DNA from: Candidatus Peribacteria bacterium RIFOXYB1_FULL_54_35
Lineage (GTDB): Bacteria > Patescibacteriota > Gracilibacteria > Peribacterales > Peribacteraceae
Assembly: GCA_001787755.1 (NCBI GenBank)
Contig: MFYJ01000007.1
Span: forward strand, 210,585 to 274,584
Length of the DNA: 64,000 nucleotides
Direction: 5' to 3'
In this document: in pieces, positions 51,108-58,630 of the stretch
How the letters are laid out: each line of letters begins with the position of its first letter
How positions within the stretch are numbered: the stretch's first letter is position 1
Translations under genes and position numbers: made by a program
The notes under the pieces: generated by a model
Seen by the model: only the letters and a program-made list of their open reading frames with translations
Databases searched by the model: none
Told to the model about the DNA's origin: nothing

Positions 51108-51980
51108 TTAATTCTGCGGCCTCCCGCAGCAATTTTTGTGTTTTTTGCCGCTTTTGCAGGGGCAGGGATCATTGCGTCCTACTCTTTCGCCCGCGTTCCG
51201 GATCGTCCCGCCGCTGTACCGGAAAACGGGTGCTTCAGGGTGTTCCGGCGGTATCCTGTAGGTGACGGTGGGGGCGATGCCGAGATGGAGCAGTGCTCTG
51301 CGCATGGCATGTTCCATCTGTATGGCCATGTCTACGACGGTGTCTGCTGCGATCAGATCTTCCACATCGAATGCTTTCACCACCATGTCATTTGCCTGCT
51401 TCAGTACGCCGGCAAGCTGCCCGCTCTCCTGCAGAACTTTCGGCGATGCTATCTGGACGTGCCCTACGGTCATGAGTCCCAGATCTTCCGCGGTTCGCGT
51501 AATGACGTGCCCGATGACAGCGCGCGTGTGACTGGCGGCGAGGTACTCTTTCTCCTGGTCCCCGAGCAGTGGCTGCAGGTCGATGTGGCGCTCTGCCTCA
51601 TTATGGACAGTGCGTATGGAATCTTTGTCTATAGCGAGATCCGTGCCGTGCTTCCTGTGCGCTCTCCGGCAGAGTTCCACTTCCAGTTTCTGCACTTGCG
51701 TGAGATGTGTGGGTGTGGGGAAGCGCAGTTTATTTGTGCGGGCAATCACATTCCAGTTGTTCGCGAGTACTTCGTCATCAGGCGTGTGCATCAGATTCAT
51801 GACCTGCTCGGAGACGGCGGCATCCATCACAGTGGCAGTGTCTTCACAGAGCCCCCCGAGATGTCTTGCGGCCTGGCGGACGCTCACCGATCTTGCGATA
51901 TCGAGGAAGCGCGCAGTTCTGCCGATTGCTCCCTGTGCAAGGGTATCCGGGAGCGTTGGGTCGTCGAGGGCGGGCGGCAT
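51108..51980 (-). CDS. SEC-C-motif protein of unknown function
   Basis: The protein has 290 residues. The last ~25 (GRNDPCPCKSGKKHKNCCGR) are a zinc-binding SEC-C motif (CxCxSGxxxxxCC) like the SecA C-terminus. The rest is helical and unrecognised (LTQVQKLEVELCRRAHRKHG; AAHTRAVIGHV-type stretches rich in His). SEC-C tails dock other proteins, often at the ribosome or SecB, so this may be an adaptor. Fragments of its 3' end recur at 49862 and 50376. Confidence 0.72.
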   Translation of the reverse strand: MPPALDDPTLPDTLAQGAIGRTARFLDIARSVSVRQAARHLGGLCEDTATVMDAAVSEQVMNLMHTPDDEVLANNWNVIARTNKLRFPTPTHLTQVQKLEVELCRRAHRKHGTDLAIDKDSIRTVHNEAERHIDLQPLLGDQEKEYLAASHTRAVIGHVITRTAEDLGLMTVGHVQIASPKVLQESGQLAGVLKQANDMVVKAFDVEDLIAADTVVDMAIQMEHAMRRALLHLGIAPTVTYRIPPEHPEAPVFRYSGGTIRNAGERVGRNDPCPCKSGKKHKNCCGRPQN

Positions 51981-52050
51981 GAGTGCGGCATTTTAGTACA
52001 GGGAGTGCCCTTCTCAAGTGAAAACTCCCCTGTTTGGTGATGGTAGGTGC

Positions 52051-52085
52051 TTGCTCTTGGGTGGGGTGTACGTTATAATGTACAC
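52051..52085 (+). promoter_or_regulatory. Promoter with palindromic operator of the toxin-antitoxin pair
   Basis: TTGCTC (52051-52056), a 17-bp spacer and TATAAT (52074-52079). A perfect inverted repeat GTGTAC-N8-GTACAC (52066-52085) encloses the -10 box, so a bound antitoxin would block polymerase. The ATG is 9 nt past the -10 box, giving an almost leaderless mRNA. Confidence 0.78.
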
Positions 52086-52088
52086 ATC

Positions 52089-52355
52089 ATGAAAAGTATG
52101 TCAGCTACCGACGCGCGCAAGCAGCTTTTCAAGCTCATTGAACAAGCCGGAAAGCCGGGTGCATGCATTGAAATCACACACGGCGGTGTTTCGAAAGTTG
52201 TTGTGATGCCGACCGAGGATTTTGAAGGTTGGGTAGAAACCCTGGAGGTCATGGCAAGCCCGGGACTTCTGGAGGACATCCAGGAAGGGTTAAAAGAAGT
52301 GCGCTCAGGGAAGACCACAAGCTTGGAAACGGTGAAAAAGCAGCTTAAGCTCTAG
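52089..52355 (+). CDS. Type II antitoxin, Phd/YefM-like
   Basis: The protein has 88 residues, starting MKSMSATDARKQLFKLIEQA behind the promoter. The N-terminal Phd/YefM fold is visible: SATDARKQLFKLIE, then IEITHGGVSKVVVMPTEDFEGW. A C-terminal toxin-wrapping helix (LLEDIQEGLKEVRSGKTTSL) completes it. It is followed 2 bp later by a RelE-type toxin, the usual order. It probably represses its own operon through the GTGTAC-N8-GTACAC operator. Confidence 0.88.
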   Translation: MKSMSATDARKQLFKLIEQAGKPGACIEITHGGVSKVVVMPTEDFEGWVETLEVMASPGLLEDIQEGLKEVRSGKTTSLETVKKQLKL

Positions 52356-52357
52356 GC

Positions 52358-52615
52358 ATGTATACGATTGAACTGACGAAGAAAGCTGAGAAGTCTCTTG
52401 AGTCTTTGCGGAAGAGGGATCAGCAGAGAGTGATGGCCGGTATAGAGAGCCTGCGGGAGGATCCTTTCATTGGGAAGAAGCTGCAGGGGCCGCTCGAGGG
52501 ATTGCGGTCTTTACGGGTCTGGCCGTTCCGTATCATCTACTCTGTCAATAAGAAGGTTGTGATGGTAACGGTTGTTGCGATTGGGAACAGGAAGGATGTG
52601 TATAAGAAATCCTGA
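52358..52615 (+). CDS. Type II toxin, RelE/YoeB superfamily
   Basis: The protein has 85 residues, typical for the family. YTIELTKKAEKSLESLRKRDQ is the N-terminal helix pair, QGPLEGLRSLRVWPFRIIYS the core strands with Arg residues, and VVMVTVVAIGNRKDVYKKS the end strand with the usual H/R-x-x-x-Y end pattern. It most likely cleaves mRNA in the ribosome; a ParE-like gyrase target is possible. Coupled to the antitoxin gene (2-bp gap). Confidence 0.88.
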   Translation: MYTIELTKKAEKSLESLRKRDQQRVMAGIESLREDPFIGKKLQGPLEGLRSLRVWPFRIIYSVNKKVVMVTVVAIGNRKDVYKKS

Positions 52616-52623
52616 TACGTTTG

Positions 52624-52857
52624 ATGAAGAAATTCTGTTCATCTGTGGCCAGGATCCTCAAGATTCTCTTCACCGGAGGGAAGTACGGGTCTTCCGTTCC
52701 CGGCAAACACTCACACAACTACTCAAAATCCCAGGAACAGAAGAGGAAGGATTTCGAGAAGTTCGGAGGCCGGCCCTGCAAAATCTGCGGTGCGAGGGTC
52801 CCGGGGAATAAGCACTACTGCGGGCCGTGCTATTACAAGTATGTGAAGCAGCCATAG
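52624..52857 (+). CDS. Small zinc-ribbon protein, hypothetical
   Basis: The protein has 77 residues. A basic N-terminus precedes a C-terminal ribbon, CKICGARVPGNKHYCGPCYY, with two CxxC pairs. A hydrophobic stretch (VARILKILFTGG) at the start is short. It lies 8 bp after the toxin gene, so it might be co-transcribed with the pair. Similar short zinc ribbons are common in CPR genomes; the role is unknown. Confidence 0.66.
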   Translation: MKKFCSSVARILKILFTGGKYGSSVPGKHSHNYSKSQEQKRKDFEKFGGRPCKICGARVPGNKHYCGPCYYKYVKQP

Positions 52858-52887
52858 TGATGAAGATGGTGATCGGCGGAGTATCCC

Positions 52888-53934
52888 CTACTCCTCTCTC
52901 CCCGATACCAGTGCGACAGAGATGGTGTGTTTGTGCGGGATTTCCTCGTGCGAATGATCCCAGTGTGCCCGGTCGATTTCCCGCATGGAGACTCCTTCGG
53001 GGAGTCCGGATTTGAGCCTCTTCATCCGGACGCGGTCGAAGGCCTCCAGCCCCGTGTAGGTGACGGTATCATCCGCGGAGAGGAAGATGTCCGGCGTGCT
53101 GCCGTCGATCTCTTCGTTTGCGTGCAGCGCATCATCGATGAATTCCTTCCCTACCTTCTCGTTGAGCACGAGGATGAGCTCGTGCCAGGCGGTAAGGCAG
53201 TCGATGAATTTCTCCTCTGTCATCTGCCGGGGGAATTGCTTCCGGAGCCGGTCGAGCTTCCGGCGGAAGTCCATCTCTGTGACGGCGAACATACCGGAGA
53301 TGAGCAGATTTGCCACGATGAGCCGGAGGGGACGCTGCTCATGCAGGATTTTGTCGAAGTGCAGCCCCTGCTGGGTGTCCGGTTTCGCGACGAGGCGCGG
53401 ATCGATACGGCCGTGGTCCTCCGGGAGCTGCTGCCGGGAGATTTCCTGCACGCCAATCTCATTTCTGATGTATGCAATGAATGCATCCATGTCGTGGACG
53501 GTCCGGATGTTCCGGATGCGTTCTCCCACGAGCGCGTCGAACCGTGCAGAGAAGTTCCTGCGGGAGAAGTCACGGATTACAAGGTGTGAGCGGGAGGCGA
53601 CTGTGCTGCTGATGTCCTCCACCGTCCTGCCGCTCCGCACGAGCATGTCCTGGGAGAAATCTGAGAAGATGAGTTCGCTGTGGTCTGTGAGGTGGCCGCC
53701 GACGAGTGTGGAATCCAGGTCCCTGTTCAGTGCAATGCGGGGGCCCGTGCCGCAGAACGCAATCACGCCGTCGGTGGGGGTCTGCTTGAGGACTCTGCAG
53801 AGCGCGATGCGTATATCCCGGTGCTCGTCGTGGCCGAGGTGCAACTCGTCGTCTCCCCAGTAGTGGAAGTACCGCTGGCCGAGCCCGGCGAACTTTGTGC
53901 TGTCGACGGAACGGTGAATATCCGGGGTGTTCAT
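52888..53934 (-). CDS. Hypothetical protein, possibly a SAM-dependent methyltransferase
   Basis: The protein has 348 residues, starting MNTPDIHRSVDSTKFAGLGQ at 53934. The N-terminal half shows a Rossmann-like pattern: GVIAFCGTGPRIALNRDLDS (nucleotide-binding glycine loop) then LIFSDFSQDMLVRSG (acidic strand end) and VIRDFSRRNFSARFDALV. The C-terminal half is helical (LDRLRKQFPRQMTEEKFIDC). The methyltransferase idea rests on these patterns alone. A minus-strand hairpin with a T-tract lies 59 bp upstream of the start. Confidence 0.64.
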   Translation of the reverse strand: MNTPDIHRSVDSTKFAGLGQRYFHYWGDDELHLGHDEHRDIRIALCRVLKQTPTDGVIAFCGTGPRIALNRDLDSTLVGGHLTDHSELIFSDFSQDMLVRSGRTVEDISSTVASRSHLVIRDFSRRNFSARFDALVGERIRNIRTVHDMDAFIAYIRNEIGVQEISRQQLPEDHGRIDPRLVAKPDTQQGLHFDKILHEQRPLRLIVANLLISGMFAVTEMDFRRKLDRLRKQFPRQMTEEKFIDCLTAWHELILVLNEKVGKEFIDDALHANEEIDGSTPDIFLSADDTVTYTGLEAFDRVRMKRLKSGLPEGVSMREIDRAHWDHSHEEIPHKHTISVALVSGREE

Positions 53935-53992
53935 AAGTGGTTGAATGTAGCAGAGATTGGACAAATCTCAATTATTTATGTTCGTATACTTT

Positions 53993-54032
53993 AAAAAGCC
54001 CCGCATCCACACATCCTGTGTGTCTGTGGGGC
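53993..54032 (-). terminator. Rho-independent-type terminator upstream of the 52888 gene
   Basis: On the minus strand GCCCCACAGACACACA pairs with TGTGTGGATGCGGGGC and TTTTT follows. The only upstream sequence is the 54033-54177 gap, so it ends either an unknown short RNA or acts as an attenuator in the leader of the 52888 gene. TTGCGA and TATACC boxes near 54125-54150 on the minus strand could start such an RNA. Confidence 0.65.
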
Positions 54033-54177
54033 GAGCCTGAGCGGGATTACATCGGGAATCGCTGAGGGGGTTTTCCTCTCCCATAAGCCGAGTAATTGCT
54101 TTTCTCACCAATCGGGAAAGGGTATACCGTGCCTACCGTTCATTTGCATCGCAAACTGCAGGAAGGAGGAAATGGCC

Positions 54178-54681
54178 ATGGGACGTTTACGTGCCTTGGT
54201 CAACCAGGACTACTCCGCGAGGAGTCGGTCCCGTGCAGCAGGGCTCACCCACGGTGCACAGGCAGATGTGCTCGTGACGGTGGGCGTGACGCCGGAAGGC
54301 GTGGGGGATGGAGGCGAAGTGGCAATGCCGAGGGTGCTTGTTGCCCACTTCTGCTCCTCCCGGCTCGCTGTGAGGCGTCTGATTGTCCCGGGTGACGGTC
54401 AGAATCTCTCGGACTGCACCCCTGTCATGCTTCCGCATGGACTGCCGAGGATCACGAGCGCGGCGATCGTGCGCTTGCCGATGCGGTTTCGGTCCAACGG
54501 GAGCATCTCGTTCCAGCGGCTTCCTGGCCGCATGATCTTCGTCCCCGTTCCGCGCGAACTTGCGGAAGACGCCGCTCCCTGGTGCTACGAGGGCGGTGCA
54601 GAGGACGTTGCCGAGTACCTGGTCGGGGAGCGTGACCTCGACCTGATGTTCCGGAGGTACGGTCAGCTCGTCGAATGCTGA
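54178..54681 (+). CDS. Hypothetical protein, 167 aa
   Basis: An AGGAGG ribosome-binding site lies 8 nt before the ATG at 54178 (MGRLRALVNQDYSARSRSRA); the ATG at 54172 is too close to it. The protein is beta-rich with a long basic start (RLAVRRLIVPGDGQNLSDCT; FRSNGSISFQRLPGRMIFVP) and ends EYLVGERDLDLMFRRYGQLV. No family is recognised. It has its own terminator, so it looks monocistronic. The upstream region holds the minus-strand hairpin at 53993. Confidence 0.68.
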   Translation: MGRLRALVNQDYSARSRSRAAGLTHGAQADVLVTVGVTPEGVGDGGEVAMPRVLVAHFCSSRLAVRRLIVPGDGQNLSDCTPVMLPHGLPRITSAAIVRLPMRFRSNGSISFQRLPGRMIFVPVPRELAEDAAPWCYEGGAEDVAEYLVGERDLDLMFRRYGQLVEC

Positions 54682-54739
54682 TCAGCCTCGCCAAGAAGTG
54701 ACCTGAGCAGAGGTCTTCTCTGATGTAAATGAACGCCCC

Positions 54740-54775
54740 GCCTTCAGCCGCTGCTCCCGGCTGAAGGCACTTTTT
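54740..54775 (+). terminator. Rho-independent terminator after the 54178 gene
   Basis: GCCTTCAGCCG and CGGCTGAAGGC form an 11-bp stem with a 7-nt loop, followed by ACTTTTT. It lies just before the convergent sigma-factor stop. Confidence 0.85.
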
Positions 54776-54778
54776 GTA

Positions 54779-56077
54779 TTATTCGTGTGTGGCGGCCGAA
54801 TATTGCGATGCCAGCTTCTGGAGCTCCGGTTCCCCCTCCACAACCCGCCGAATTTTGCCGATCCACTGTTTTGCTCTCTCCCGTGGGATACCAAGGATTT
54901 TTGCAACAGCTTTCGCGGTCCTCCGTTCGCCATCCTGCAGGCCGCTCGCCCAGAGGTATGCCTCCACTTCGGCTTCCCGGATGTTCTTTCTGCCGGGCAG
55001 TGCTCGTACGAATGTTTCCACGCATTGGAGTGCTGCTGCTGCATCTTTTCTGTGGAGATTGTGGTCCGCAGACTGTGCGGACCTGTCTTCCAGCAGTTGT
55101 CCCAGTGTGGAGCCGTCTTCGTCGGTTCCGACGATCTGGTCGAGGTGTGCGGGATGCTTGCGTATGTGCCGGAGTTGCTCCACCTCATGCACGGTGAGGT
55201 TCATTTCCTGCGCCACATGTGTGAGCGGAGGTTTCTTTCCTTTCACAATCTCATACTGTTGTTCAATGCGCCGCATTCTGTAGAGGACTTCTATGATGTG
55301 CACGGGGAGCCTTATGGTGCGGGAGGTATCCGAGAGCGCGCGTGAGATTGACTGCCGTATCCACCACGTGGCGTATGTAATGAACTTGAATCCCCTCTCA
55401 TGCTCAAACTTGTCCACCGCACGTATGAGCCCGGCGTTTCCCTCGTTTATAAGATCGAGGAAGTCCAGGCCGAGTCCGCGGTACCGCTTCGCAATGGAGA
55501 CGACGAGCCGCTGGTTCTTCATGACCATTTCGTCCCGCAGTCTTCTGTATTCTCTCAGAATATCTCTCGCGGCTTTCCGGCGGGTGACAGCGAGTTCATA
55601 CCGCTCTCCGAGTTGCTCCTCTGCAGCGAGCTGCGCGTCGTCACCGTCCCTTATCTGATCGAGAAGCCATTTGAGATCCTCGTAGCACTGGAATGCGGGG
55701 TATGGGTTCGCACGCTCGCCTATGTTCTGCTTGTAGCAAGCACCGAATGCCGCTCCCTGCAGTGTTTCTACGAACGCGATCCTCTTCTTCTGAATGTGCT
55801 CCGCAAGCGCTTTTTCTTTCCCGCGGGAGAGGAGCGGATGCTCGCAGAGCGCGCTGAGCGTTTCGCGGACGTCATCTGTTTTTCCCTCTTTCCCGAGCCC
55901 GGTAAGCAGGCGTTCTTTCTCCTTGAGTTCCTGCTCGTCCACCCCCCTCCCCTCCCGCATGAGTGCTTCGTCGGAGGGGTCTGTCCACTCGAGTGCTGCC
56001 TGTGGGTTTTCTGCTATGGCTTCCACTGAGGATGGCCACTCTAGGTGATGCCGTGTACCCGTCAAAGCGATTCCCAT
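54779..56077 (-). CDS. RNA polymerase sigma-70 family factor
   Basis: The protein has 432 residues. Region 2 is textbook: NQRLVVSIAKRYRGLGLDFL, LINEGNAGLIRAVDKFEHER, GFKFITYATWWIRQSISRAL. Region 3 follows (IRLPVHIIEVLYRMRRIEQQ; LTHVAQEMNLTVHEVEQL). Region 4.2 is recognisable (TAKAVAKILGIPRERAKQWI), but region 4.1 (LPGRKNIREAEVEAYLWASG) departs from the usual 'LPxREREVLxLRFGL'. The N-terminal ~100 residues are not region 1.1-like. It could be the main sigma or an alternative; the window cannot decide. The convergent end is marked by the 54740 terminator. Confidence 0.91.
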   Translation of the reverse strand: MGIALTGTRHHLEWPSSVEAIAENPQAALEWTDPSDEALMREGRGVDEQELKEKERLLTGLGKEGKTDDVRETLSALCEHPLLSRGKEKALAEHIQKKRIAFVETLQGAAFGACYKQNIGERANPYPAFQCYEDLKWLLDQIRDGDDAQLAAEEQLGERYELAVTRRKAARDILREYRRLRDEMVMKNQRLVVSIAKRYRGLGLDFLDLINEGNAGLIRAVDKFEHERGFKFITYATWWIRQSISRALSDTSRTIRLPVHIIEVLYRMRRIEQQYEIVKGKKPPLTHVAQEMNLTVHEVEQLRHIRKHPAHLDQIVGTDEDGSTLGQLLEDRSAQSADHNLHRKDAAAALQCVETFVRALPGRKNIREAEVEAYLWASGLQDGERRTAKAVAKILGIPRERAKQWIGKIRRVVEGEPELQKLASQYSAATHE

Positions 56078-56187
56078 GCATTCTCCCTGCGGCGGTGGAT
56101 GCAGTAAACCCTATGAAAAAGAAAATCATCCGCTCCGCCTCTTTCTGCGATCCAGATCACAGCCTTTTGTCGTTCGTTCTCTGTACA

Positions 56188-57717
56188 ATGCACGCAATGC
56201 GTGCCGCTCCCCTTCTCTGTACCGCTCTCCTCCTCGGTTCCTGCACTTCTCCGGTTGTTCCCCCGTTGGAAGCGCCGGAAATGCCGGTAGTGCGGCAGGA
56301 ATCTTCTGCGCCGCAGGCGCTGGAGCAGGCGCCTTCGGAGCTCTCGCTCGGGCACTTTGCACAGATGCGTCTGGAAGGATCGGATCTCACGCTCGTTTCC
56401 GTGCTGGAGGAGAACGCCGCGTACACGCGCTACAACATTTCCTACCGCAGCAACGGGCTCCTCATCAGCGGCATCCTGAACATCCCGGAGGGAGAGGGTC
56501 CGTTTCCGCTCGTAATGCTGAACCACGGCCATATCGATCCGGACGAGTACACGAACGGCCGGGGCTTAAAGCGTGAGCAGGACTACCTGGCGCGGCAGGG
56601 ATTTGCCGTGCTCCATACGGACTACCGCGGGCACGCGGAGTCAGACCCAAGTCCCCTGCTAGATGAAGAGTCCCCGTACGATGCAGGGCTGGAGTACAGC
56701 ATGGACAGCGCGAATGCGATTCTCGCGGTGCGTGCAGCGGCTCTCCCGCAGATTGATGCGGAACATGTTGGTATGCTTGGGCACTCCCTCGGCGGCGGGG
56801 TCACGCTCAACATCGCCGTGGCGCGGCCGGGCCTCGTGGATGCGGTGGTGCTCTACGCGCCGGTGAGCAGCAGAGCCTGGGACAACTTCACGAAGTGGCG
56901 CAGCCGGAGGCTGGAGGGCGAACGGACGCAGGAAGTGCTGGGGACGCGCGAGACGCACCCGGAAGTGTGGGACCGCCTCTCCTCCCGCACGTACCTCAAG
57001 GACATGGAAGATCCTGTTCTTCTCTTCCATGGCACGGAGGATGAGAGCGTGCCGATCGAATGGTCGGAGGAGCTTCATGCGGAACTCCTAAGACTGGGGA
57101 AGGATGTCACCTTCGTCACCTATGAAGGCGAGAAGCATGAGTTCGTTGCGCAGTGGGAGGATTTCATGCGTCAGACGACTGCATTCTTCGCGGAGCACCT
57201 CCGTCTTGTGCGGGAGGGCTGGATGCCTCCGCTGGAGCATGCTTTGCAACGCGTCACCAGGAAGCCGTTCGGCATTCGAATAGAGAAAGAGACTTCTCCG
57301 GTGCAACCCGAACGGTTCGCCGGTTACCACACGGGCACCGATTTTGAACTTCTGGAGGGTGAGCAGCCGCATGAGGTCACCGTGCGCGCCGCGTGCAACG
57401 GCTCAGTCGTCTTCCGTGATTGGGTGAGCGGCTACGGCGGGGTTCTCGTGCAGCGCTGCTCGCTCGCGGGAGAACCCGTCACCGTGCTCTACGGGCACCT
57501 CTCCCTCACATCCATTGCCGTGAATGTGTCGGATGCGCTGCGCGCCGGCGACCGTCTCGGTGTGCTCGGGGAGGGGTATTCGGAAGAGACGGACGGCGAG
57601 CGCCCGCACCTGCACTTCGCCGTCCATCGCGGTGAAGCAGTGGAACTGAAGGGTTACGTGCAGCGTCCGGAGGAGCTCCCGGACTGGCAGGATCCGATGC
57701 AGGCTATTTCGCTGTGA
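56188..57717 (+). CDS. Lipoprotein fusing an alpha/beta-hydrolase to an M23 peptidase domain
   Basis: The protein has 509 residues with a lipoprotein signal MHAMRAAPLLCTALLLGSC (start 56188; 56197 also possible). Residues ~95-345 are an alpha/beta hydrolase: LVMLNHGHIDPDEY, LHTDYRGHAESD, nucleophile Ser in GMLGHSLGGGVTL, Asp in HGTEDESVP, His in GEKHEFV. Residues ~365-500 are LytM/M23: GYHTGTDFELLEG (H-x3-D), YGHLSLTSI and ERPHLHFAVHRG (H-x-H). All catalytic and metal residues are present. It could cut both ester or peptide decorations and wall cross-links. Divergent from the sigma gene. Confidence 0.88.
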   Translation: MHAMRAAPLLCTALLLGSCTSPVVPPLEAPEMPVVRQESSAPQALEQAPSELSLGHFAQMRLEGSDLTLVSVLEENAAYTRYNISYRSNGLLISGILNIPEGEGPFPLVMLNHGHIDPDEYTNGRGLKREQDYLARQGFAVLHTDYRGHAESDPSPLLDEESPYDAGLEYSMDSANAILAVRAAALPQIDAEHVGMLGHSLGGGVTLNIAVARPGLVDAVVLYAPVSSRAWDNFTKWRSRRLEGERTQEVLGTRETHPEVWDRLSSRTYLKDMEDPVLLFHGTEDESVPIEWSEELHAELLRLGKDVTFVTYEGEKHEFVAQWEDFMRQTTAFFAEHLRLVREGWMPPLEHALQRVTRKPFGIRIEKETSPVQPERFAGYHTGTDFELLEGEQPHEVTVRAACNGSVVFRDWVSGYGGVLVQRCSLAGEPVTVLYGHLSLTSIAVNVSDALRAGDRLGVLGEGYSEETDGERPHLHFAVHRGEAVELKGYVQRPEELPDWQDPMQAISL

Positions 57718-57762
57718 TCGTTCCTTGCCCTCCCCTCCCTCCGCGCGTACATTTCCCCTCCT

Positions 57763-58218
57763 ATGTCCGGGGAAATACCAGAGGAACAGCAGTGGACTGA
57801 GCAGCAGGCTGCGACCATGCGCATGGCGGCAGGCATGCCGAAGGAGCAGCGGGAGGGTGTTTTAGAAACGCGTAAAATTTCTCCGGGGACGTTCGCTGCG
57901 TTCTGTGAAGCAGAGCATATTGTCCTGGAGGGGAAAGGCGAAGATGATCCGCTGAAGCAGCCGCTTCAGGTGCGCATGCAGATAGACATTGGGAGGTTCC
58001 GGACGCGTTTTGATAAGAGGCTCGTCTCGGGATTAGACAGGCTCCTGCAGGCCGAGGAGTGGAGTACCCTCGCGGAACTTCAGGGATGTCCCGACTGTGC
58101 GATAACGGCGAAGTCCGGGGTGGGAGCAGTATCTGTGGAGGCGATCAATAGGATCTGTGAGTTGCTTGGCTTCGTGCGCAACGGGGAGACGGGGCAGATT
58201 ACCGAGAAGAAGAAGTAA
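57763..58218 (+). CDS. Hypothetical protein with an RNA-polymerase alpha-CTD-like helical end
   Basis: The protein has 151 residues. The C-terminal ~55 (SGLDRLLQAEEWSTLAELQG, then KSGVGAVSVEAINRICELLG) follow the order of the RpoA C-terminal domain: a helix, a 'TLxEL' turn, and a G-x-x-S-x-x-x-I-x-x-x-L-x-x-x-G helix-hairpin-helix end. The N-terminal ~95 residues are acidic and unrecognised. This suggests DNA or transcription-factor contact but is inference from a short pattern. It follows the hydrolase-M23 gene after 45 bp. Confidence 0.62.
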   Translation: MSGEIPEEQQWTEQQAATMRMAAGMPKEQREGVLETRKISPGTFAAFCEAEHIVLEGKGEDDPLKQPLQVRMQIDIGRFRTRFDKRLVSGLDRLLQAEEWSTLAELQGCPDCAITAKSGVGAVSVEAINRICELLGFVRNGETGQITEKKK

Positions 58219-58238
58219 ATTTTTCCTCCTTCATTCCT

Positions 58239-58544
58239 ATGAGTTTACGACCGGGCGAATCCGTTCCCATCCCAAGGAACCGCTGTGGCAGGTGCCCGCG
58301 GGTGCAGTGTGGTGAGCAGCTTGAGGGAAAAGTGTCGGGTTCGGCGCACCATGCGAGGCAGTACACCGTGAAGGTTGCCTGTGAGTTTGTGCTGCGCTTG
58401 AGCCAGGTTCTCTGCACCAGGGAGGGAGGGCCGGGTACCTGCACTGTGCACGGGCTGAGGCGTATTTCCCATGGGGAGAACACGGTGGATGTACTCGTGA
58501 AAAAGCCGCAGGAAGGTCCACCTCCAGGACAGTGGCAGTGGTGA
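58239..58544 (+). CDS. Hypothetical Cys-containing protein, 101 aa
   Basis: It begins MSLRPGESVPIPRNRCGRCP, with a possible metal site CGRCPRVQC and further Cys later (VACEF, VLCTREGGPGTCTV), ending in a Pro/Gln/Trp tail. A TCCTCC-rich stretch precedes it and no strong Shine-Dalgarno sequence is seen. It lies 20 bp after the alpha-CTD-like gene. The gene is plausible but not certain; no family is known to me. Confidence 0.5.
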   Translation: MSLRPGESVPIPRNRCGRCPRVQCGEQLEGKVSGSAHHARQYTVKVACEFVLRLSQVLCTREGGPGTCTVHGLRRISHGENTVDVLVKKPQEGPPPGQWQW

Positions 58545-58630
58545 ACAAGGGTATGAGACGCGGGGGATGACAAGTTTTTCTGCTCTTCTCTGCTTACAGG
58601 AAGTGTGTGCGGTGTTAAACTCCCTCCCTT

